Of a stretch of DNA of 64,000 bases, positions 1 to 10,576 are shown piece by piece. The notes beneath the pieces were generated by a model that was not told the DNA's origin, searched no databases, and saw nothing but the letters and a program-made list of their open reading frames with translations. Each line of letters begins with the position of its first letter. Position 1 is the first letter of the stretch. Origin of the DNA: Phymorhynchus buccinoides. Lineage: Eukaryota; Mollusca; Gastropoda; Neogastropoda; Raphitomidae. The position numbers were made by a program, and so were the translations under genes. The stretch is taken from assembly GCA_017654935.2 (NCBI GenBank), contig CM065691.1:27918098-27982097 (forward strand), in the 5' to 3' direction.

Positions 1-1195
1 CATTTGTATTTGGGATATTCCGCAAAAGATCCATTCCAGCTTTGAAAACGATATGCGTAAATTGTCTTGTCGCCACTCAAATGCATGTTTGAGATATACA
101 GTGCTTTGGAAAATTGTAGATGTGTTTGATTGTGGAACAACACATTGTGATGCTTTCTATTCATTGCTGACTTGTATCCATGAAGAATTGTTACTGCTGT
201 AAAAAGGAAGAATTGTTGCTGCTGCAGAGAGCTTTACGATTTTACTTTTGTGTGTGGTGTGGTGTGGTGTGTTATACATGTAGGTCTAATGTGGTGGTGG
301 TGGTGGTGGTGGTGGTGGTGGTGTGTGTGTGTGGTGTGTGTGTGTGTGTGTGTGTGTGTTCGTTCTTTGCGTCTATCCACCTTACAGTGCGTAGACCCCC
401 CGTGCGTGCGTGCGTGTATGTGTATGATTATGTGCAAATGTCCGTTTAAGGGGGTTTGTGGGTGTGCGTGTAGTGATACGAAGGTGAGATCTATGTATGC
501 ATATCTCACCATCCTGACTCGGAGAATGTGTATCTGGGTGTATGAGGTGTACCCTATCCTCCTGAAACGTCCCCCCCCCCCATAAACCCCACTTCTTCTA
601 AATATTTAAAGGTGGGGAGAGAAAAAAGATTCGAACATCAAAGCAAAGGTCCAATTGGGCTCCTAATAAGTCCCCGAACAAGAAAAGAGAGAGATCACAG
701 AGAGAGTCTTCATAGGCTGTCATTAGAGAGAGCGTTTAACAAGAACACAATGGCAGTGATTTTATTTCTTTGCTGTTGGTTTTTTTCTCCAGACAAATTG
801 TTGACTCTTATTTATTCTGACAATAGTGCTAGAGTACCAAAGTTTTTTGCGTACCCCTCAAAATGACGCAAATCCTCAATGACGCAAGCATGACGTGATT
901 TGCGCGTGTGTCTACAATCTCTACGATTTCGTGCGTGTGTGTGGGGGTGGGGGGGGTGGGGTACGCGCGTACCCCTCCTGACGCGTACCAACCAACGTAC
1001 GTATCCTCCAACCCCCAACGCGCAGACCTGTTAGTACTCTAGTAGTAGCATAAAATACTGTAGCTTCATATTTGCATAATGCTGTTGCTTGCTGGTTTAT
1101 TTTTATATTCTAGACACGTACACATGGGCCCTACTCGTATACGTTTTCACACATTTTAGGGTCGGTTTAGTGTCAAACTACACACAAAAATGAAG
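1..1195. other. Non-coding flank with microsatellites
   Basis: No credible gene. A GGT run (about 291-321) passes directly into a GT run (about 322-360). The open frames across them are low-complexity artefacts (poly-Val, poly-His). A second GT/GGGG-rich patch lies near 930-965. No splice-consistent coding segment was seen on either strand. Confidence 0.6.
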
Positions 1196-1210
1196 ACTAA
1201 GCTAACCCTA

Positions 1211-1601
1211 TCCCTATCCCAAACCCTATTCTTAACCTTAACCTGAAACTGTCTGAAATGAATAACGTTTGCCTTCAAAACTGCAAAAAAAAAGTCAAAT
1301 AGACAGTTATCCTGTGTGACAATAATTTGTGATAACTGTTCTGAGACTATCTTTCTTTTGCTCCCTGAAAAAATACTATTTTTTTTCTAATATCAATTAA
1401 TATATCCCTATCCCAAACCCTATTCTTAACCTTAACCTGAAACTGTCTGAAATGAATAACGTTTGCCTTCAAAACTGCAAAAAAAAAGTCAAATAGACAG
1501 TTATCCTGTGTAACAATAATTTGTGATAACTGTTCTGAGACTATCTTTCTTTTGCTCCCTGAAAAAATACTATTTTTTTTCTAATATCAATTAATATATC
1601 C
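1211..1601. repeat. 194 bp direct tandem duplication
   Basis: The segment starting TCCCTATCCCAAACCC at 1211 repeats at 1405, a period of 194 bp, and the second copy ends near 1601. The copies are almost identical; one visible difference is GTGTGAC versus GTGTAAC. This implies a recent tandem duplication or an assembly duplication. No coding potential. Confidence 0.85.
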
Positions 1602-1964
1602 ATATATATTTTTTTAGTATTAAAAATCCAAAATATTTGTGGGCTATATACGTATGTCTGTTCAAATGATGGATACTTGCATTCAACGTTTCCCAAAATT
1701 ATCATTTTTGTTTCTTTTGGTTCGACTTTCCCTCCCGGCTTTTTCCAGCAGTTTTCCCAAACGCAAAGAGGAAGATGAAAGAAAGTAGAACTGAGTCAAC
1801 GATTAAAAACAACTGTATGAGATATATACGGCATGTAGCAAATCTCATTTAGAAATACCGTCTGTCCATTGTTCATTTGTAGAAAGCAAAAATTCAAGAA
1901 TGCAATCTGCCTGGTCAATTATATTCGGTGACATTTGTCTACTTGTATGCGGGTGGTTTTTTTT

Positions 1965-2069
<105 letters not shown>

Positions 2070-2130
2070 CTCTCTGTGCCCCCCCCCTCTCTCTCTCTCT
2101 GCTTCTGCTCTCTCTCTTTCTGCTTCTGCG

Positions 2131-2336
2131 ACGAAAATGGTGTTTTACGTCCTCTTGGTCTGAATCAGACACATAAAATTATGGGACATTTGTAAATACA
2201 AATATGGTGGGAACAATACTGGAGGCAATGCCCGGAGGCAGTACGAAACCAGTAAAGTCCCGATTTGTTATTAATGCAGATAGGTGTAGCGGTAACCACG
2301 CCTCGGTTAAACCTCATCGGCTATGGCACCGCTACA
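2131..2336 (+). repeat. Dispersed ~200 bp repeat (family R1), copy 1
   Basis: Begins ACGAAAATGGTGTTTTACGT and ends CTATGGCACCGCTACA. Four further copies are in the window: 7990-8194 (+), 20853-21405 (-, interrupted), 26973-27165 (-) and 62811-63006 (+). One end carries an internal inverted repeat (GTAGCGGT ... ACCGCTAC) that could fold into a stem. It is SINE- or MITE-like; no clear pol III A/B boxes were recognised, so the class is left open. Confidence 0.8.
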
Positions 2337-2378
2337 AGTATTTAATAATTGAAGTGATAAAGAATGTTCTGCTTCTGT

Positions 2379-2685
2379 TTTGCAAGTCCCGAACGTCCTT
2401 GCGTCATGTGAATAATAATTACCCTCGTTCTGGCACTCATAAAACCGAAAGTAGGCGATAAGAGAGAAATGGAGGATAGGGCCACATCGAGTCGTGGCAT
2501 AATCATCGACGAAACTAGACGAGAACATGCCCTAATCTAGAGTTTATATGAACTGGCCAGCCTGTGCACGTTTTTCCGTTGGCGAACTAGGACAACGTAG
2601 CGGCTGCGCCTACTTTCGGTTTTACGAGTGCCAGAACGAGGCTAATTATTATTCACATGACGCAAGGACGTTCGGGACTTGCAAA
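2379..2685. mobile_element. Long inverted repeat (79 bp arms), probable MITE
   Basis: The left arm (2379-2457) and right arm (2607-2685) are reverse complements with about two mismatches in 79 positions. They enclose about 149 bp of non-coding spacer. The outer end begins TTTGCAAGTCCCGAACGT. It has the form of a foldback or miniature inverted-repeat element about 270 bp upstream of the small heat shock protein start codon. No clear target duplication was found. Confidence 0.75.
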
Positions 2686-2777
2686 GCTAGCAGCAGATCG
2701 AACCGTCGATCCCTTTCTGAAAAGTGATAAAATCACTCCAAAACTTGCATCAGCTTCAGTTCAACTACCAATTCACA

Positions 2778-2785
2778 TTTATATA
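2778..2785 (+). promoter_or_regulatory. Candidate TATA box of the sHSP gene
   Basis: TTTATATA lies about 165 bp upstream of the proposed ATG at 2951. No convincing array of heat-shock elements (alternating nGAAn/nTTCn) was seen between the inverted repeat and the ATG. The assignment rests on position alone. Confidence 0.3.
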
Positions 2786-2950
2786 CACACAGATATCAAC
2801 AGAGAGAACTTTGCGAGAGCTGGTGGAATTCAGGCGTTTTCAATCAACGTGCGTCGTTGAACCGAGTCAACTTTCATTTTCATCGACTTCTGCTGTTTTG
2901 CCTTCTGCATTTTATTTGACTGCAGAGCCTAAAACAGAAACTACAGAGCA

Positions 2951-3259
2951 ATGTTTTTTCGTCACATGTTTACAAGGTCTGCTCGACCATGCTGGCGAAT
3001 GGTCTCCCGAGGAAAGAAAAATTTGCCCGTATGGCGACCTCCCAACTTTCCTGACTGCTTTCACGGCGGCCGTCCAAGCTTTTTCGAGGAACCATGGTTT
3101 CGAGGTTTTGGGGGGCCATATGCCAGCGGATCCCGAATGTCGGTGGATATGTTCAGAGAACACATGAGGCGAATGGAGGAGATGTTCAAGTCATCACCAT
3201 GGCGCATGATGAAAGATTCCGAGCCATGTGCAAGATCCAAACACGCTGAGGTTGTTGAG
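2951..3259 (+). CDS. sHSP exon 1 (N-terminal arm)
   Basis: 103 codons beginning MFFRHMFTRSARPC. It encodes the basic, aromatic N-terminal region, including PSFFEEPWFRGFGGP and MFREHMRRMEEMF. The donor is GAG|GTAAAT. It ends in phase 0 with EVVE. Confidence 0.88.
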
Positions 3260-5813
3260 GTAAATGCATGGCAGTTATGTCTTCAGGTCAGGTAGTTAGG
3301 TCAGGTCAAGTAGTTAGGACATTAGGCCTCGCGGCCTCCTCACTGTCCTGTCATTTTTGTTTGAACTTTTGCACAGCTGAGAGGTTTTTATATTTTGTTT
3401 TCGGCAAATCTGCCTTTTATTCATGCTCATATTGTAGTTTTGATATGTTGGTGTATCCACCAAGGAGATTTTTGAATTGTGCTAGATTCTGTGCTCGTTT
3501 AATATGTGCAGGAAGAGTATTCTACTCTGTTAGAAAATAAAATAAATTATAATATTAGTTCGGCTATACTGGGTTAGTATTTTCAAATCACTGTTACAGG
3601 TTCTTGAGTCAGTGTTTTGCTCTTGATTTGTGTGCTAGCTTTCGTTTTCGTTCTTGCATCGATAAAATCCCAACTGTCCACCTCCAAAATTCTCTCTCTG
3701 TCTCTGTCTCTGTTTTTCCTCCTTCCATCTCTCTCTCTCCTTCCTTTACTCCTTCTCCCTCAGCTTCCCGTCTATGTCTTTGCTGTCTCGCTCTACCATT
3801 TATTTCTCTACCCACCCACCCCCCTCTCATTCCTTTCTTCTTTACTCCCCCTCCCCTTCCTATTCTTCTTATTTTTCTTACTTCATTTTTTGTTTTGTTC
3901 CTAGATACTCACTTATTTTCGGTCCCTCCACATCCCATTTCTTAAGTATTTATGTATAATGTTGAATTTATTATGTGTCTGTTTATATTGATAATGTGCC
4001 TGCTTTGATGATAATGTGTGTTCGTTTTCTTTGCTTTGCATGCCTTTCTTATTTATTGAATTCTTTGCTTTGATTTTCTTTTCCTTTTTTTTATGAGGAC
4101 TGGATGAAAAAAAAGTAGTTATACTTACTCTATTATCCTCAGAAAATAAAAGTTATTCATTCATTCATTCATTCTCTCTCTCACACACACACACACTGAT
4201 GCAGTAATAACCATGCCCCACCTTTTCTTATGTGCATACAGAAAAAAACCCAGTTTATCTCTATTTTAAAAAAAAAATCTTTTCAAGTGTCAGTTTTCTT
4301 GTATCTTCATTTTGTCTAATTGTTTATTTTCTATTAGTTTGACATATTATTTCCATTTCATCTTAGCATCTTTGATACTAACAAAAATTGTTTTACATAC
4401 TTCCAGGGGGGGGTGGGGTATTGTGTATTACATCATCTGGAAAATGTTTATTACATATTAAGGCTGATCGTTGATTTAGGACTGTACCAATTATAAAATG
4501 TGATTGCATCAAGACTTGCTTACACTACAGACTAAAGAGAGAGATTAAGACTAAGGGAAAGAACTCTGCATGTAAATCTAAACAGTTTGTCTATGAGTCA
4601 GTTACTTCCCTGTCATTTTTTTAAAATTGCATTTTATGGGATGGCTTTTACATAGGAATCGTCTCCAGTTTAGATTGGGCATGCGGAAAAGTTGAGTCAA
4701 AATGGTTTGCCTAAAAATTGCAGGATTATTCATGAAGCCAATGTATACAGTGGAATCTCCCTTAATAAAAACATAAGACCTTCAAAAATCATCCAAAATG
4801 AGGTCTTATAAGGGAGGTAATGTCTCAGAGAAGAAGTAGGTCTTATGTTGGAGGGAGTCTTATAATGGGAGTTCCACTCTACCCCTTTAGTGGAACTGAC
4901 AAGTGCTGAAAGGTTAAGAAGTGTTAGTGTTTACCCTGAATTGCCCAAATCTTTAATTGATACATGATCTTTCTCCAGCTCCTCTGTATATGCCATGTAT
5001 GTTGGGCTAAACATTACTGTATTTTACGGACTATAAGGCGATACTTTTTCCCCAGACTAAGACCCCTGCGCCTTATAATGTGACTGATAATATAGTAAGA
5101 ATATAGAGAAACAAAATCTGAATTTTGTGTGAAATTTGGGGGGTGCGCCTTATAATCAGGTGCGCCTTATAGTCCGTAAAATATGGTACTTGGAAGTCTT
5201 TCTAAAACTGAAGAGTTATAACCCTTATAACTTTTCTCCTCGTCTACTTCATCCTATTCAGTGCACTCACACACTCACACAAATTCCGATATCTTCAAGC
5301 GCCATATTTTTGACGTTCTTCATTGTCCGTTGCATATTAACCGACAAGAGGGGAGTCACTTATACAATTCTTTTGTACAGTGTGCATGCGTTGCTTTAAC
5401 GGAAGTGTTACTTAAGTTCTAAAAATAGACATATGACAGGGTGCTTGGCAGTGAATGTCTTTGCATTTGGTGGGAGTGTAGAGTGATGTCTCGGGTGAAT
5501 GTTTTCGCCCATGGTGCTAGAAGAGTTATTAAGATGTGGTCTATTTTTCAGGCCAAGTTGGGAAAGGATGGCCTGCATCTGGAGATGAACCTGTCTCCCT
5601 TTGAAGCCGACGACATCGCAGTCAAAATGTCCGGGCAGCGGCTTGTCGTTACTGGAAAACACTCCTCCAAACCAGACGAGCATGGGTTTGTGGCGCGGGA
5701 GTTCACTCGCGAGTTTCTTGTTCCTGAGGTAATGAGGAGTTGATTTTTTGGGCATGGTGCAACTGCAAGTCTATACTTTCACATAATATCATGAACATTA
5801 AATGCTGTTATGT

Positions 5814-5898
<85 letters not shown>

Positions 5899-6491
5899 GG
5901 CACACATCAAAACCTGCAACTAACAAAATTGAACAAAGGGGTAGAACTCTCTTTCTAATTAACTTCCCTCCACCAAAGTTGATTACGATACCAATCATCT
6001 AGCAATGTGTGGATCAGAGCCAAAAGGGAGGCAAGCAAAACATTCTCAAAAAAGAATGTGCCAAGTTCGCCTTTTATGACATTTTACCCAACTCATAATT
6101 TTCACAACCATTAAAACTTTTGGAGTGTGTGTGTGTGTGAGACGTCAAAGCCTCCAACACGCACTCTAACAAAACAAAAATACTTATTCAACAAAACATC
6201 ACTGGCATATTGGTATTGGTGAACAGATTAAAGTGGTTTTGTGGTTTGAAAACCTGACAAAAAAACCATCCCTTTTATAAAGATTTCCTTTAATATTGCC
6301 ATCATTTTTTTAGCATAGCGTCTTTTCTATTACAGGAAATAGACACAGAGAGCCTTTGCTGCCGGCTGACGGACGAAGGACATCTGGTCATCACCGCTAA
6401 GGTCAAGGGTGAACTGGAAACCAGCCGGGAAATCAAGATTGAGCATGAGGCCAGCCAGCAAAAGGAGTCAACTGACAAAGAACAAAAATAG
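2951..6491 (+). CDS. Small heat shock protein (alpha-crystallin/HSP20 family), 3 exons
   Basis: Joined exons 2951-3259, 5552-5728 and 6336-6491 give 213 residues. All junctions are GT-AG in phase 0. Small HSPs are ATP-independent holdase chaperones that form oligomers through the alpha-crystallin domain. That domain spans roughly residues 100-185. It includes NLSPFEADDIAVKMSGQRLVV, then HGFVAREFTREFLVPE and LTDEGHLVITAK, the typical HSP20 signature. The tail holds an I-x-I anchor (IKI) used for oligomerisation, followed by a polar Lys/Gln/Glu end. The N-terminus is rich in Arg, Phe and Trp and almost free of acidic residues for about 40 positions, compatible with a mitochondrial presequence or with the variable N-arm of the family. 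The start was chosen as the first ATG of the open frame; a downstream Met at residue 6 is possible. The introns carry a 575 bp direct repeat and several short elements. Confidence 0.93.
4748..4879. mobile_element. Pogo-like MITE (CAGTGGAA termini)
   Basis: A TA-flanked short palindromic element. Its left end is CAGTGGAATCTCCCTTAATA and its right end is TATAATGGGAGTTCCACTCT. The interior repeats AGGTCTTATAAGGGAGG. Related copies are at 21727, 53741 and 60890, with longer relatives at 45993, 46651 and 51089. CAGTGGA termini and TA target sites are characteristic of pogo/Tigger-type elements. Confidence 0.7.
4818..5392. repeat. Direct repeat A (intron 1 of the sHSP gene)
   Basis: Nearly identical to 7149-7555 except for the 170 bp MITE at 5017-5186. 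Together the two copies bracket exons 2 and 3 of the sHSP gene in direct orientation. Confidence 0.88.
5017..5186. mobile_element. TA-flanked MITE (GGACTATAAGGCG family), copy 1
   Basis: Termini are CTGTATTTTACGGACTATAA and, reading inward from the other side, CCATATTTTACGGACTATAA. TA lies at each flank. The paralogous direct repeat at 7149-7555 lacks it, so the pre-insertion site is known. Other copies are 49033-49386 and a fragment at 54391-54475. Confidence 0.85.
5552..5728 (+). CDS. sHSP exon 2 (first part of alpha-crystallin domain)
   Basis: 59 codons from AKLGKDGLHLEMNLSPFE to EFTREFLVPE. The acceptor is TTTTTCAG and the donor is GAG|GTAATG. It contains the conserved GFVxREFxRxFxLPE-type strand region. 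Confidence 0.95.
5812..5896. repeat. (TG)n(AG)n compound microsatellite
   Basis: TG repeats from about 5812 switch to AG repeats at about 5839 and end near 5896, in intron 2 of the sHSP gene. The open frames over it are artefacts. Confidence 0.95.
6336..6491 (+). CDS. sHSP exon 3 (end of domain, I-x-I tail, stop)
   Basis: The acceptor is CTATTACAG. The exon starts EIDTESLCCRLTDEGHLVIT, has the C-terminal IKI motif and ends KEQK before TAG at 6489-6491. Confidence 0.95.
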   Translation, partial: EIDTESLCCRLTDEGHLVITAKVKGELETSREIKIEHEASQQKESTDKEQK

Positions 6492-6541
6492 ACAATGTTC
6501 TTTTTCTTTTTTTCCCTTCAATTTTTGCACAAGCATAATAG

Positions 6542-6547
6542 AATAAA
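6542..6547 (+). terminator. Poly(A) signal of the sHSP gene
   Basis: AATAAA lies 50 bp after the stop codon, preceded by a T-rich stretch and followed by TTTTCTTTTATTAATTT. The position and sequence fit a canonical cleavage and polyadenylation hexamer. Confidence 0.6.
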
Positions 6548-6607
6548 TGACACTTTTCTTTTATTAATTTGCTGCAAGAGTATTTATTTTTGCTTTGTGA
6601 TATAGTT

Positions 6608-6945
6608 GTTGTTGTTGTTGTTGTTTTACCCTGACTTAAAGACTACAGAAATCATCCCAACAGCGAGAAACACTTGAACACTATGGTACAAATGCACCAG
6701 CTAGGGATGAGAACATTACGTGTGCAAGGGTTAACCCTTTCGCCTCTGATGTCGCATTTTTGCACCACTGAAAGGCATGAAACATGAAATTAGTATCTGT
6801 TATCCAATGACCTTATGTTGTAAATTTGGGGAGATAAGACAAGGCCTTTTATTTAATACATGCCATAGGGCAATTCACATACTTTTCTATACCCAGAAAT
6901 GACATAAATGTTTGACTGAAAAATGGTTGGCGGCGAAAGGGCTAA
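6608..6945. mobile_element. SINE-like repeat interrupted by a TTAA MITE
   Basis: 6608-6725 resembles 19803-19960: TTTACCCTGACTTAAAG, then CACCAGCTAGGGATGAGAAC. At 6731-6945 sits a short element with termini TTAACCCTTTCGCC and GGCGGCGAAAGGGCTAA. This is one of five related piggyBac-like MITEs (17544, 28529, 31947, 61976). After it the host repeat seems to resume with ACAATTTT. Confidence 0.65.
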
Positions 6946-7148
6946 ACCTGACAATTTTCAAAAACAGGAGATGGGACAACGGCCCCGTGAAACTGAGCAC
7001 TTTTAATCAATTTAAAGCAATTTGGATGCATAAGTGGGGCTCTTATACAACAGTAGTTGGGTTTTCGCTTACAGCAAAGCTGTTTTTTCCAGTTTTTTGG
7101 TGTGTTTTTTTACAAAATGTTGTTGTTAAAAATGTTCAAAGAGGGATT

Positions 7149-7555
7149 TAATGTCTCTGAGAAGAAGTAGGTCTTATGTGGGAGGGAGTCTTATAATGGG
7201 AGTTCCACTCTACCCCTTTAGTGGAACTGACAAGTGCTGAAAGGTTAAGAAGTGTTAGTGTTTACCCTGAATTGCCCAAATCTTTAATTGATACATGATC
7301 TTTCTCCAGCTCCTCTGTATATGCCATGTATGTTGGGCTAAACACCACTTGGAAGTCTTTCTAAAACTGAAGAGTTATAACCCTTATAACTTTTCTCCTC
7401 GTCTACTTCTTCCTATTCAGTGCACTCACACACTCATACAAATTCGTATATCTTCTAGTGCCATATATTTTTTGACGTTCTTCATTGTCCGTTGCATATC
7501 ACCCAACAAGAGGGGAGTAACTTTTGTACAATTTGTTTTAGAGTGTGCATGCGTT
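7149..7555. repeat. Direct repeat B downstream of the sHSP gene
   Basis: A second copy of 4818-5392, without the 170 bp MITE. It begins inside the pogo-like MITE sequence, so it was copied after that insertion. The sites differ by small substitutions (for example CACC versus CATT at the MITE site). 7556-7989 holds no recognisable gene. Confidence 0.88.
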
Positions 7556-7989
7556 CCTTCTGTACCTATTTTTCCAAAAAAGGATTTCCTTCCTGAGAAG
7601 GAAGCAGTTTAAGCCATAAGTGTGTGACAATTTTTGATAGGCACACTCGACTTCGGAGGATGTGATATAGTTCAGCAAGATTTCATACTCATCAAAGAAT
7701 TTTCTTTGAGGAAAAAACCCAGTAATAAAATCCAAAGTCAAAGATCTTTTATAGTATATTTTGACAGAAATAATTTTGTGATAAAAAATAGATATCTCAC
7801 TTCCGACTACAAACAGTAGTCATAAATTAACACGATTGACATGCAATATCGAGGGGTACAATATAAAATTCTAACAAATACCCCTTGATTTTATGCAATA
7901 CAATATTGCTCACTTCTTGTTGAATGTGTTTAAAATAATGTGTTTAGGTTGGGAGGGACACATTTTGGGGTGTACCGTTTTCTCAGAAC

Positions 7990-8194
7990 GACGAAAATGG
8001 TGTTTTATGTCCTCTCGGTCTGAATCAGACACATATGGGACATTTGTAAATACAAATATGGTGGGAACAATACTGGAGGCAATGCCCGGAGGCAGTACGA
8101 AACCAGTAAAGTCCCGATTTAAAAAAATTAATACAGATAGCTGTAGCGGTGACCACGCCTCGGTTAAACCTCATCGGCTATGGCACCGCCACAA
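7990..8194 (+). repeat. Dispersed repeat R1, copy 2
   Basis: Same termini and order as 2131-2336, with a short A-run replacing part of the middle. Flanks on both sides are AT-rich non-coding DNA. Confidence 0.8.
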
Positions 8195-8673
8195 AATCCA
8201 TAAACTGCTAAGAAGTTAAGCCATAAGGTGCTGAAAAGGTGCTGTTTTCAATACAGTGATTCTTCTTAGACATTTTTGCTATGGTTTCACTGATTTCTTT
8301 TTTCATGTTTGTGTGATTTTGTACCGAAAATTCTTGTTACTAAATAGTAAAAATGTATAATACATACAGTTCATTACTTCTTTCAGAAACTACCGATGAA
8401 TGTTGTATGAGACTTGTTTACCCAATAATGAAAACAATAAACTTGTAAATCTATTGTGCTTACCTTTTATCTTTAATTATTTATTCTTATCCTCTATGTG
8501 TCTTTTACTTTACCATGTTGAACTGTGTTTACAAGTTTGTTGGATATTCTTATATTACAATCATATAAAAAATGTATACAGAATTTCTCTTTCATGGCAA
8601 AGTCTATAAACATGGCACCAATATGGTCTTTCAGTTTTCTGTACCCGGTACACATCATCCATTTTGGTATTTA

Positions 8674-9550
8674 TACTGTCCAAAAAAAGATATGCATAAC
8701 TTGTAGGCCTAGTCAAAGTTTCATCTTAATTTCAAAACTTAACAGAAAATCACACAATGCGAATTTCGTTTTGAAATTTGACATGGTGATAGCTGCATGT
8801 ATGGCGAGTTCATGTGTATTCTCAAATAATTCAGTCAGTCGACATCCTTGGGTGTGAGGGCTGTCAGAACAGTAGGGAGTGACCGCCTTGAACAGCAACA
8901 AGTGCCTGGGACACTATCAGCATGGGACTCGATCAGACGGTGGATGTCTTGCTGTGGGTTGATGTCCCACTCCTCCTGCTGTGCTTTCAACAACTCGCGG
9001 TGATTCGCCGGCACATCTTCTCGGCCATGCACGCGTCTATCCAGTTCATCCCAAAGGTGTTCTTTTGGATTCATGTCTGATGATATGGTTGGCCAGAGAA
9101 TTTCGTGGGGGTGGTTGTCGGTGAGCAACTGGGTGCCGGGTCGCACAGTATGAGGGCGAGCCTTGTCGTGCAGGAACGCAGCGTTAATGTCGTGCAGAAG
9201 AGGAAGGACGTGTGGACACAGAATGTCCTTAGGTAGTGCTCTGCAGTTAGGCGTCCTTGCACCAACACTACGGGATTCCCTTTCGTAGACATTTGCGAAC
9301 AAGGTGTTAACTCTGTGTTCACGAAATTGCATTAAATTCTATCCATGCATGGCATGTGGGCATGAAAAAAATCGCTTTTTTGACATTTTATGCATTGTGT
9401 GCGCATGCGCATGAGCAGAGAGAAACATTGACAGCGATCATGACAAGGACCACTGGGTGAACATTTCCAGTAGTTAGGTGGATATGCGTGCAGCAATGCA
9501 ATGACGAAAACCACCTTTGAAAAAGTATGCGTTTCTTTTTTTGGACAGTA
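8674..9550 (-). mobile_element. Internally deleted Tc1/mariner element
   Basis: Terminal inverted repeats TACTGTCCAAAAAAAGA (left) and the matching TTTTTTTGGACAGTA (right) are flanked by TA. At 877 bp it is about half the length of a complete Tc1 element. It retains only the C-terminal half of the transposase frame (8835-9332). Confidence 0.85.
8835..9332 (-). pseudogene. Tc1-like transposase, C-terminal fragment
   Basis: The minus-strand frame shows the DDE_3 region: an AFLHDKARPHTVR segment, then LLTDN and ILWPTISSDMNPKEHLWDEL, the SPDxNPxExxWxxL-type block around the last acidic residue. Then come helices leading to RLIESHADSV. The N-terminal helix-turn-helix domains and first catalytic Asp are missing, so it cannot encode an active enzyme (about 165 residues against roughly 340 for the family). 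Confidence 0.85.
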
Positions 9551-9554
9551 TAGT

Positions 9555-9996
9555 ATATTCTAGTCACAGAGACTTATCTCTGTGAAATTCAGGCTGCTCT
9601 CCCTGGGAGAGTACATCGCTGCAAGTGCAGCGCCTACCCAATTTTTTAAAATTATTATTTCTTTGGGAGGACAGGGTGAGGGGGTGTGGACACACTTGGG
9701 AAACCTAGTTATCAATTTGGCCATACCAGACAGCGGGATTTCTCCCTGTTCTTACCGACTTTCAACTGCCGTGGGAATTTTACATGCGTAAAGTGCACGT
9801 GCACGGGTCAGACTAGCTTTGAGTCCCCATCCGAAGGACTCGACGTTCAGTTCGATTTTCCTGTCAAACTAGAAAGGGCGAGGCCGGGATTCGAACCCGG
9901 GTCACTCACGCTGCAGTCACGCATTACATTTGGCAGGCGAACGTCTTAATTACTCTGCCACCTTTCTCCCTTAACCACGTCTTAACCACTCTGCCA
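9555..9996 (-). mobile_element. tRNA-derived SINE
   Basis: Reading the minus strand, a tRNA-like head has A-box-type TGGCAGAGTGGTTAAG (9981-9996), a second A-box-like TGGCAGAGTAATTAAG (9945-9960) and a perfect B box GGGTTCGAATCCC (9886-9898). A body with GCTCTCCCTGGGAGAG follows, near 9597. The doubled A box suggests tandem head duplication. Part of the same body is at 12760-12930. Confidence 0.8.
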
Positions 9997-10113
9997 CCAT
10001 GTCCCTAATAAACATGAAAGCTTCAATCTTCTCTGAGATGTATTGAACTGGTCGACATGAGCATGTAGTGTGCAATGAAACAGAATCTTTCAGATCAGTA
10101 ATATTATTAGTCT

Positions 10114-10576
10114 TTAACTCTCTCGACACTAATGTACACTATAGCGTACATGCCGCGCACAAATGTTCCACACTAGGCAGGTTTGCATCATTACATACAC
10201 ATTATTAAAATAATAATGCTTAACCGCACAGTTTTGAAAATTTGCGGTATTGTTTATAATAATAAAAGCTAGCATGTTATAATTCCAAAGTAAATTTTTT
10301 TATTATTAGCAGATTTTTAAAAAAGCATGACAAAGAAGACGAAGAGAGGGGTAGTGACTCATTTGCATTCATTGCGGTACTAAAAATAGACGAAGTGATT
10401 TCATTGGTTGAAAACTATTAAGGGACCGTAGAGGAACACTTCTATACCAGTTTGGGTTGCATGGCTTCGCGGAGTTGTGAATTGTGAATGGTTAAACGCT
10501 ATAGATGTACCCTATAGCGTACATTCGTGTTGAACGATTGTAAAGGGAAGCAACCGGCCAGTGTTGAATGAGTTAA
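10114..10576. mobile_element. TTAA-flanked MITE, TTAACTC termini
   Basis: TTAACTCTCTCGACACTAAT at the left and its inverted counterpart (CAGTGTTGAATGAGTTAA) at the right. Subterminal inverted copies of CTATAGCGTACAT occur near 10138 and 10511. TTAA target sites suggest mobilisation by a piggyBac-like or other TTAA-specific transposase. No coding region. Confidence 0.65.

Noticed and set aside
180..585. Open frames with poly-Val/Trp/His across 290-360
   Set aside because: Translations of GGT and GT microsatellites in several frames and both strands; no independent coding signal.
1200..1440. Telomere-like words (AACCCTATCCC...)
   Set aside because: Only a few imperfect words within a 194 bp duplication, not a (TTAGGG)n tract.
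2650..2950. Heat-shock element cluster upstream of the sHSP gene
   Set aside because: Isolated GAA/TTC words only; no three-unit nGAAnnTTCn arrangement could be supported.
9886..9996. A functional tRNA gene
   Set aside because: Perfect B box and A boxes, but no closed cloverleaf, A box doubled, and fused to a SINE body that recurs at 12760. Called a SINE.
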